Assembly: GCF_001646865.1 (NCBI RefSeq)
Contig: NZ_LRRB01000059.1
Coordinates: 1 to 45,872, forward strand
DNA length: 45,872 nucleotides
Reading direction: 5' to 3'
Source of the DNA: Aldersonia kunmingensis
GTDB lineage: Bacteria > Actinomycetota > Actinomycetes > Mycobacteriales > Mycobacteriaceae
The notes under the pieces are model-generated. The model was given only the letters and a program-made list of their open reading frames with translations, was not told the DNA's origin and searched no databases. The position numbers were made by a program, and so were the translations under genes. Of the stretch, positions 32,924-40,600 are shown one piece after another (the stretch's first letter is position 1; each line of letters begins with the position of its first letter).

Positions 32924-34294
32924 CTAGGCCGACTCGGCCGGCGTGCTGGCGACCGGCTGCCCGAGCGTCACCGGAAGTGATGTCCAGCCGCGCAATACGC
33001 GCGTCGGTCGGCGCTCCGCGGGACCGGCGAGGCCCATGCTCGGGTAGCGGTCGAACAGTGTCCGCAGGCCTACCTCGCCCTCGGCCCTGGCCAGCGCGGC
33101 CCCGAGGCAGAAGTGCCTGCCGCCTGAGAACGACAGGTGCTTGTTCGCGTTCGGCCGCTCGACATCGAAGCTATTCGGATCGGTGAACACGGCGGGATCG
33201 CGGTTGGCCGCCGCGAGGTAGGCCACCACCGCCTGCCCCTTCCGCACACGGACGCCTTCGATCTCGGTGTCTTCGCGGGCCAGCCGCGCGCTCAGCTGGA
33301 TCGGTGAATCGAACCGCAGGATCTCCTCGACGGCGTTCGGCCACAGCTCGGGGCGTTGTTGCAGCTTGGCGAGCTGATCGGGGTTGTCGAGCAGCAGGCG
33401 GATGCCGTTGCCGAGCAAATTCACCGTTGTCTCGAATCCGGCACCCAGTACCAGGCCCGCGGTGGCCTCGAGCTCGAGGTCGGTGAGGTACTCGCCGTCC
33501 TGAGAGGTGCGGATCAGCCGACTCAGCAGGTCATCGCCATTGGCGCGCTTCAGATTCTGGATATGCCCTTGCAGCCAGGCGTTGAAATCGGCGATGCCCC
33601 GCTCGACCTCGAGGTACGTCGGCCAATCCAGTCCGATATCGAGGCTCGGCGCCGCCAGCTCGCCGAGGACGAGCACCTTCGAGCGGTCGGCTTCCGCCAC
33701 GCCGAGGATCTCGCTGATGATGGCAACCGGTAGCTGGGAGCAGTACTCGTGCACGAGATCGATTGTGGAGTCGGGGTTTTCGCGCGCACAGGCATCCAGT
33801 CCGGCGAGCAGTCCGGTGGCGGTCAGCTTTACGCTGTCTTCGAGCTCCGTTACCGCCCGGCGGGTGAAAACCGCGGATACCGTCTTGCGGTAGCGAGTGT
33901 GGTCCGGCGGTTCCACCGCGAGCAGCGACGGTGGCCGCAGCGGATGCAACCGGGCCACCCGGGTGCTTTCCTCCAGGCGCCGTAACGGTTTTGGCATCCG
34001 CCCGCCGTACGGAAGTGTCGTGAAGGCGTCGGACCGCAGCACCTCGTAGGCAGCGTCATAGCCGACCGCGATGTGCCCGATCCTGCTGCGCACCATCGAA
34101 CCGCGCGCACGCAGTTCGTCGTAGAACGCCACCGGGTTCTCGCGCACCTTCGGGTCGGCCAGCAGTCGCGCCTGTAACTCGCCGTGCCGGAGGCCGACCG
34201 AGGTCGCGGCGCGGATAACCCCGTGCAGGGATAGCCAATTGATCCGCTGCCGTAGCCGTGCCCGCCGGCTACCCGGCGGCGCTTCAGTCCACAC
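32924..34294 (-). CDS. Cytochrome P450, fourth of four
   Basis: 456 residues, longer at the N-terminus by about 45 residues (MWTEAPPGSRRARLRQRINW and HGELQARLLADPKV). I-helix LVLGAGFETTVNLL, ExxR in EEILRF, NRDPAVF, and heme loop FSGGRHFCLGAALAR with the Cys ligand. The thiolate loop has Ser where FG is usual. The GTG start overlaps the last codons of the saccharopine-dehydrogenase-like gene by 11 bases, so the two are co-translated. Substrate unknown; operon partner suggests lipid modification (inference). No ferredoxin is adjacent. Confidence 0.92.
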   Translation of the reverse strand: MWTEAPPGSRRARLRQRINWLSLHGVIRAATSVGLRHGELQARLLADPKVRENPVAFYDELRARGSMVRSRIGHIAVGYDAAYEVLRSDAFTTLPYGGRMPKPLRRLEESTRVARLHPLRPPSLLAVEPPDHTRYRKTVSAVFTRRAVTELEDSVKLTATGLLAGLDACARENPDSTIDLVHEYCSQLPVAIISEILGVAEADRSKVLVLGELAAPSLDIGLDWPTYLEVERGIADFNAWLQGHIQNLKRANGDDLLSRLIRTSQDGEYLTDLELEATAGLVLGAGFETTVNLLGNGIRLLLDNPDQLAKLQQRPELWPNAVEEILRFDSPIQLSARLAREDTEIEGVRVRKGQAVVAYLAAANRDPAVFTDPNSFDVERPNANKHLSFSGGRHFCLGAALARAEGEVGLRTLFDRYPSMGLAGPAERRPTRVLRGWTSLPVTLGQPVASTPAESA

Positions 34295-35384
34295 GTTTCA
34301 ATCCGATACTGGCACAGCCGCTTTCGAGTTCATCGAGCCCGAAGGCGTCCACCGGGCCGACCGCGCCGACGTCCTTGGCTACGCCGCCGAGCAACTGGTC
34401 CGCGCCCCAGGCGAGCGCCTTGGCAGTGAACCCGTAGACGCTCGGTCCCTCGAGCACCACACGGGAGAGTTCGGTGCCGTCCGCGGCGGAGGCATGCGCG
34501 GTGACCAGGCAGCCGGACGTGGCGTTGTGCTCCTCGCTCGGACCGCCGCCGGACCCGGGCAGCCGTGCGATGACGACATTCCGCACGCGATCACGCAGAC
34601 CCGGGATGCGGAGCACCTCCTGGCTCACGCGGCCGAGCGCCCACACCACCGGCGTGGCCGCGCCCAGGGCGCCGAGACCGACCCGGACCTCGCGGAGCTG
34701 CGGATACACCCGCGGCAACGCGAAATGTTCGGTGGACGACACCGAAACCGTGCTGCGGGTCCGGCCGCCGGGCATCCGGTGCCGGAGCAGGTCGTGGCCC
34801 ACGGTCTCGGTGCGCAGCTCACCCGACTTCCAGCTGAAGCCGGGCTCGAGCATCGCCTGGGCGGCGCTGGTGACGGTGCCCTTGCTGACATCCGCGCGAC
34901 CGCGGGTGAAATAGCCGACGACGACCGACGTGGCATCCTTGCCCGCCTCGTCCAGCGCGAGCGCCGCAGCGAGATTTCCGGGTACGTAATCGAATCCGAA
35001 CGCGGTCAGCAATGAGACGCCGGCAGTGCGAGCCTGCGGGCCCCACTCTTCGAACACCCGGCGAATGAAGGCCTGCTCGCCGGTGGAGTCGATGTAATGC
35101 GCACCGGCGGCGATGGCGGCCTCCGCTGCGGGTGCGCCGAATCGGTGGAACGGGCCGACGGTGGAGAGCAGCACATCGCCGCGCCCGACCAGGTTCCGTA
35201 CGGAATCGGGGTCCGCGGCGTCGGCGGTCGCCGTCGGCAGCCCACCGAGTTCATTGGCAAGCTGGCGCACCGCAATCGCGTTTCGCCCAGCGAGCACCGG
35301 TTCGAGGCCGCGCGCCACCAATTCCGTGGCAGTGAGTCTGCCGGTATAGCCAGTGGCTCCGTACAGCACGATTCGTGACGTCAT
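34284..35384 (-). CDS. Saccharopine-dehydrogenase-like NAD(P) oxidoreductase (trans-enoyl-reductase type)
   Basis: 366 residues. Rossmann motif LYGATGYTGRL at about residues 7-17, with the segment VVLAGRN-like EPVLAGRNAIAVRQLA. GDVLLSTVGPFHRFGAP and AHYIDSTGEQAFI are the family marks. Members in mycobacteria act as separate enoyl reductases for polyketide synthases or in lipid modification, not in lysine metabolism. The ATG at 35384 is supported by GGGGAGGA 6 bases upstream; longer starts have no ribosome site. It overlaps the P450. A divergent promoter region with several palindromes lies upstream. Confidence 0.85.
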   Translation of the reverse strand: MTSRIVLYGATGYTGRLTATELVARGLEPVLAGRNAIAVRQLANELGGLPTATADAADPDSVRNLVGRGDVLLSTVGPFHRFGAPAAEAAIAAGAHYIDSTGEQAFIRRVFEEWGPQARTAGVSLLTAFGFDYVPGNLAAALALDEAGKDATSVVVGYFTRGRADVSKGTVTSAAQAMLEPGFSWKSGELRTETVGHDLLRHRMPGGRTRSTVSVSSTEHFALPRVYPQLREVRVGLGALGAATPVVWALGRVSQEVLRIPGLRDRVRNVVIARLPGSGGGPSEEHNATSGCLVTAHASAADGTELSRVVLEGPSVYGFTAKALAWGADQLLGGVAKDVGAVGPVDAFGLDELESGCASIGLKRVD

Positions 35385-35474
35385 TGCATCCTCCCCGGAC
35401 GACGCTGCGTGCCGTCGACCGACTACGCACCGACCTCCAATTCGCCGGCGTACACCGACGAGTCTGCGCTCTTG

Positions 35475-35634
35475 TTGGCGAATCGCCAATGCCGTGGGTC
35501 GCGGTGAACAAATCATTCGCCGCACGCCTTTTCCCGGGAGCGCGCATGTCTGGGCATGCGCGGTGGCGGGAAATTGTGCGCGTCCGTCGGCGATTTGCCA
35601 ATCCTGGACATCACTGCGAACAGAATCGTTCGCA
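35475..35634. promoter_or_regulatory. Divergent promoter region with several palindromes
   Basis: The 357-base gap 35385-35741 contains no gene that I can support. It holds the perfect palindrome TTGGCGAATCGCCAA (35475-35489) and a near copy, TTGGCAAATCGCCGA, on the minus strand (35587-35601). Two further inverted repeats are GCGCATG-N6-CATGCGC (35542-35561) and TGCGAAC-N6-GTTCGCA (35615-35634). No regulator gene is adjacent. Confidence 0.6.
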
Positions 35635-35741
35635 GCGCGTAACGCCCTCTCGGGTTAGTGCGAGGATTGTCAACGGGGGTTTCGGCGGCGACCTACGGGT
35701 GTGCCGTTGAACGAGGGTTTTGCAGGGGAGGAAACACAATC

Positions 35742-36737
35742 ATGACCAGGTTCGGCTACACAATGATGACCGAGCAAAGCGGACCGAAGGAACTCGTTCG
35801 ATACGCGGTCGAAGCAGAGCGAGCCGGGTTTGATTTCGCGGTCAGCAGCGATCACTTTTCACCGTGGTTGACTGCGCAGGGACATGCGGCCTACGCATGG
35901 TCGGTGCTGGGCGCGGCCGCGCACGCCACCGAGCGCATCGAGCTGATGACCTACGTGACATGCCCGACCATGCGCTACCACCCGGCGGTGGTGGCGCAGA
36001 AGGCCGCGACGATGCAGATCCTGGCCGATGGCAGGTTCACGCTCGGTCTCGGCAGCGGAGAGTCGCTCAACGAGCACGTGGTGGGGCGCGGGTGGCCCTC
36101 GGTGCGCACCCGCCAGGACATGCTCGACGAGGCTGTGCGGCTGATCCGCCGGCTGCACAGCGGCGAGCTGGTCGACTGGCACGGCAAGCACTTTCAGGTG
36201 GATTCGGCACGGATCTGGGATCTGCCCGACCAGCCGGTGCCGATCGCGGTAGCGGTTTCCGGCCCGGAGGCAGCGACTCGCTTCTCGACCTCCGCCGATC
36301 ACCTCATCGCTGTGGAGCCGGAAAGCGACTTGGTGGAGGCGTGGCATCACGGGCGGCGTCAGTGCACCGAATTACCAGGTGGCACAAGGTCGATCGGGCA
36401 GATTCCGATCTCGTGGGATCCGGACCGCGAGCGAGCGATCGAGCGGGCGCATGAACAGTTCCGCTGGTTCGGCGGCGGCTGGCCGGTGAATGCGGATCTG
36501 CGGACTCCGGCTGGATTCTCGGCCGCTCCGCAGTTCGTCCGGCCCGAGGATGTCGCCGAGAATATCGCCTGCGGACCGGATCTCGATGCCATCGTGGAAT
36601 CCGTGCGCCCATTCTGGAAGGCCGGGTTCACCGATATCGCGCTCGTTCAGATCGGCGATGAGGGGCAGGAACTGTTCTTCAAGGAGGCGGCCGAACCGCT
36701 GCTCGACAAACTGCGCACCGCGTACGCACGGAACTGA
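35742..36737 (+). CDS. Luciferase-like F420-type oxidoreductase (G6PDH-like subgroup)
   Basis: 331 residues. RFGYTMMTEQSGPKELVRYA, FDFAVSSDHFSPWL, ATMQILADGRFTLGLGSGES and SLNEHVVGRGWPSV are the pattern of the F420-dependent glucose-6-phosphate dehydrogenase-like subgroup. True F420-G6PDH binds a sugar phosphate; this member lies outside that context, so it may act on another hydroxyl compound. The ATG at 35742 follows GGGGAGGAAA. A shared palindrome-rich promoter faces the saccharopine-dehydrogenase-like gene. Confidence 0.88.
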   Translation: MTRFGYTMMTEQSGPKELVRYAVEAERAGFDFAVSSDHFSPWLTAQGHAAYAWSVLGAAAHATERIELMTYVTCPTMRYHPAVVAQKAATMQILADGRFTLGLGSGESLNEHVVGRGWPSVRTRQDMLDEAVRLIRRLHSGELVDWHGKHFQVDSARIWDLPDQPVPIAVAVSGPEAATRFSTSADHLIAVEPESDLVEAWHHGRRQCTELPGGTRSIGQIPISWDPDRERAIERAHEQFRWFGGGWPVNADLRTPAGFSAAPQFVRPEDVAENIACGPDLDAIVESVRPFWKAGFTDIALVQIGDEGQELFFKEAAEPLLDKLRTAYARN

Positions 36738-36751
36738 AAACCTGGACGCAG

Positions 36752-36781
36752 CACGGCCCGGCGCCGAGACGCCGGGCCGTG
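36752..36781. terminator. Hairpin terminator between convergent genes
   Basis: A 12-bp perfect stem CACGGCCCGGCG (36752-36763) with its complement (36770-36781) and a 6-base loop. It lies between the F420-type gene and the convergent HdeD gene. No clear U-tract. Confidence 0.7.
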
Positions 36782-36790
36782 TCGCACTTG

Positions 36791-37366
36791 TCAGACGGTT
36801 GTGTCTTCGGCCCTGTTCAACTCGGTCTTGAGCTGGAACCCCGCCGCAGTCAGCAGGATTCCGAAGAATATCGCCCAGCCGCCGAGCAGGTAGACGAAAA
36901 TCTTGACGCTGAAGTCCGGGTGCACCAACAGAATGATGCCGAAGATGATTGCCAGGACACTCGCCGCGATCTGCAGGAACCAGGCTGGACCGGGCGTCTT
37001 GCGCCGGGAGATCGCCGAGGCGAGACCGATCACACCGAACAGGATGGCGTAGAAGGCGACGATGTATACCAGGACGAGAACGGTGATGTCCGGCCAGACA
37101 ATGCAGACGATGCCGGCGCCGACCGCGACGAGGCCGAGAAGTAGCGACCAGACCCAGTGTTCGGCCTTTTCGCCCCGCAAGACGTGGACCAGGGCGATGA
37201 TTCCGTCGATGATCGCGTATATGCCGAACACCCAGACGATCGCCCACAGCGTGATTTCCGGCCAGATCAGCGCGATGAAGCCGAAGATGATGCCGATCAG
37301 GCCGCGCACCACCATGATCCACCAGATGTTCCTGTTGAACTCGATGACTTCGACACGTGTGGTCAT
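36791..37366 (-). CDS. HdeD-family (DUF308) integral membrane protein
   Basis: 191 residues, almost entirely six membrane helices: IWWIMVVRGLIGIIFGFIAL, ITLWAIVWVFGIYAIIDGII, WSLLLGLVAVGAGIVCIVW, a fourth near residues 93-115, LQIAASVLAIIFGIILL and VYLLGGWAIFFGILLTA. Short charged loops include LRGEKAEH and SRRKTPGP. Family members are linked to acid tolerance in E. coli, but their function in actinobacteria is not settled. The ATG follows GAGGGAG by 5 bases. It is a single gene. Confidence 0.9.
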   Translation of the reverse strand: MTTRVEVIEFNRNIWWIMVVRGLIGIIFGFIALIWPEITLWAIVWVFGIYAIIDGIIALVHVLRGEKAEHWVWSLLLGLVAVGAGIVCIVWPDITVLVLVYIVAFYAILFGVIGLASAISRRKTPGPAWFLQIAASVLAIIFGIILLVHPDFSVKIFVYLLGGWAIFFGILLTAAGFQLKTELNRAEDTTV

Positions 37367-37551
37367 CGCGCACTCCCTCGGTTCGGGCGGACCCGGCTAC
37401 CGAACGCGCGGCAGCGGTTGTTCTGGGGCGCTCCGCTGGCTGCGCGCCGGTCCGGGTCGGGACACCCGAATTATGCACCGATGGCTCCGAAATGGGCGGA
37501 TTAACAATCGAAGCGATCCGATACCGAATTTGCGAATACGGTGCGTCGACG

Positions 37552-37590
37552 AAAAAAGCATCGGCCGCCGAGCATTTCGCTCGGCGGCCG
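37552..37590 (-). terminator. Intrinsic terminator of the carboxylase gene
   Basis: On the minus strand, stem CGGCCGCCGAG with its complement (37562-37572 and 37580-37590, 7-base loop), then GATGCTTTTTT (T-run at 37552-37557). It starts 22 bases after the carboxylase stop. Confidence 0.88.
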
Positions 37591-37612
37591 GTGCTGTCAC
37601 TTCGGGTGGTGG

Positions 37613-40600
37613 TTAGCCCTTCTTGGCCAGCGTCCGGCCCATGCCGCGCTCGACGGCCGCGGCGATCTGCGGGCGCAGCTCCACCGCAGGCACGATCGTG
37701 TGCACCGAACCGACCTCGCGGGCGCGATCGATGTTGTGGATCGCCTCGAACTCCTGTGCAACCTCGCCCAGCTTGTCTGAGCGCACCGCAGTCCGCTTGG
37801 TGGCCAGTTCGATCCGCAGGTCCGAGCGGCGTGCCTCGTCCGTGGTCGCGGCGAGTTCCGTCTCGAGTGCCTTCACGTCCGGGTCGGCGGCGGTGCGCGC
37901 GTTCACCTCTCGGGTGAACACCACCGCGGCGGCGGGCGCGCCACCGATGACCGAGGCGTAGGAGCCCTCGACCGCGAGCACCTCCATGTTGTCGTTCAGC
38001 GTTCCGGAGAACACCACGAACGCGCCACCGTGGTACCGCGAGACAACGCAGAACACGATCGGGCCGTCGAAGTTGACGATCGCACGGCCGATCTCAGCGC
38101 CGTACTCGAGCTGGATGTTGCGCAGCGACTCGGGCGAACCGTCGAAGCCGGAGAGATTGGCCAGTACGACAACCGGGCGGTTGCCGCTCGCGGCGTTGAT
38201 CGCGCGGGCCGTCTTCTTCGACGACTGCGGGAACAGCGTGCCCGAGGTCCAGGTGTCCGGGCCGTCCGCGGGGGTCCAGCCCTTGCGCGGCACCGAGCGA
38301 GACTCGATGCCGATCACCGTGATCGGGTTGCCGGCCAGATGCGCGTCGAACACCACCGAGGTCTCGGCGCCGACCATATCGGCCCAGCGCTCGAGCACGG
38401 CGTGGTCCTGGTCGACAACCGCGCGCATCACCGTGCGGATGTCGAACGGCTTCTTGCGTTCGGCGTTCGTCTCCTTGGAGAAGATGTCGCCAACCGTGGT
38501 GAAGTCGCTGGACGGGTGAACGTGCGGGAAGGTGCACACATCGCGGTCGACCGGGTCGGCCGACGGCGCGAGGCGCGGGAACCGTTCGCCCGGAGCGATA
38601 TACGCGTGCTCGTAGTGCGCGAACAGCACCTCGCACGCCGCGGTCAGGTTCGGCGCCCAGTACTGCGCCTGGCCGTTCGGACCCATGACGCGGTCGTAGC
38701 CGCCGATGCCGTAGTTGTCCTCGGCGGAGACGCCACCGGAGTAGTCCAGCGACTGCTTGCCGGTCAGCACCATTGCACTGTCCGGCGTCATGACCAGGAT
38801 GCCCTTGGTGTGCTGCAGCATCGTGGCTTCGGCGTTCCAGTACGGCTGTGCGCCGACGTTGATGCCGGCCACGATGATGTTGATCTCGCCACCGTTCTGG
38901 GTGAACGTGATGATCCGCCGCAGACCGCGCGACACCCAGTCCATGTTCTCGGTGCCGCTGTGCATCGCGATCGTCGCGCCGGATGAGAGCGCGAACCATT
39001 CGACCGGGACACCGAGCTGCTCGGCGAGGTCGATACCGGCCACGATGCGCGAGCACTCCGCCTCGGCGACCGTGCCAAGCGCGCGGGTCGGGTCACCGAA
39101 CAGCGCGACGCGGGTCATGCCCTCGGGGTAGCGATCGGTCGGGGTGGTGACGAGACCGGCGATGATGCCGGCCTTGTTCTGGCCGTACGGCCGGTCGACC
39201 GCGACGAACTTGCCCGACGCGTCGAAGTCGTACTCGGTGAACGATCCCTGCGTTCCGGTGAGGATCGGCACCAGCTCGTACGGGTAGACGGTGCCGCGCG
39301 CCCGGGAGCGCTGGACCTTCTGGGTGTACTCATCGAGCGGACGCATCGGCTCGGTGGGCGGCTCGGTGGCCAGCGCCACGACGCCTGCACCGGACCGGTA
39401 CGACAGACGCACCGCGTGGTCCTGCGGCACCGCGTCGGCGGATTCCCGCACGCGGCAAATGAAGGTGACTTCCTCGAGTCCCGCACCGCTGGTCAGCGGG
39501 GCGAAACGCTTTGCAATGGAAGTGAATTGGTCAACCGGTACGTCGAGGACGGGCCACACGTAGAGCACCACGCGGTTGTTATCGATCCGCTTGTTGCCAC
39601 GCTTGGCCTGCTCACGCCGGATGCCGTCCATGCAGGACGCAACCGCACGCTCGATACCGGGGATCGTGATGATCTCGCCGGCGTCGTCGCGCTGGATGGT
39701 GACGTCCCGGATCTCAGCCATCGCGATGAGCCGCTCGTCGGTCGAATTCTCCTTGGCCACAACGTGGTACAGGTAGGAATCGGCCGGGGCGGTGAGCCGC
39801 GTGAGGTCGAAGTTCTTGAGCCGCCACAGGTTCAGGCGCTGACCGGTGAGCGGGTGCATGTCACGCACGAGCAAGTCTTCGGCGACACCATCCGCGGTCC
39901 GGCGGAAGGTGACGTGGCGAATCTCGGTCTCGTCACTGCCGAGAACGGTGAACGTGGTGCGACGCCAGCCCAGTGCGGCGGGGTGCGCGGTGAGCAGACC
40001 CCGCAGGGTCGTAACGAGCTCGTTGCGGTCGCTCGGCGCGTCGGCCCAGCGTAGGTAGACATCCACCACGCGGTTCTCCGGCGCGGGGCTGGACAGCTCG
40101 GCGAGCAGGTCCAGCGTCGCCGGCAGCGAATCGCGCTTCGCCACCGCCGACGCAAGCTCGACCGGCTCGCCGGCGAGGACGAACGTGCCCGTGACGACGT
40201 GGACGCCGTCGCGATCGAACGCCTTCACGTCCTCGAGGCCGCGGATCCGGTAGTACTGCCGAGTGATGGCCTCGAGCAGAGGAGCCGGGTCCGAGTTCCA
40301 CGCGCTGAGCATTCCGGCGAGCGGCTCGGTGGTCTCGACGATGCGCTCGATGCGCTCGGTGTAGTCCGCCGTGGACGGGTTCTCGACGAGGTATTGCAGG
40401 CTGCCGCGCACACCGTCGTAGACCGGACGCCGGTCGCGCCGGATGGCGGGCTCGTCGAAGTAGCGGAAGCGCAGGTTACGCGCGATGTCGCCGATCACCG
40501 GGAAGCGGACCTGGGTCGCGATGATGACCCGGTCGAGTACCTCGGCAAGGGTGGCCGGCGGCTCGATCTGAGCCGGCAGGTCGGCCAGCGCCCGCTCGAG

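Noticed and set aside
35615-35634. LexA-type SOS box in TGCGAAC-N6-GTTCGCA
   Set aside because: The actinobacterial LexA box has four bases between the half-sites; here there are six.
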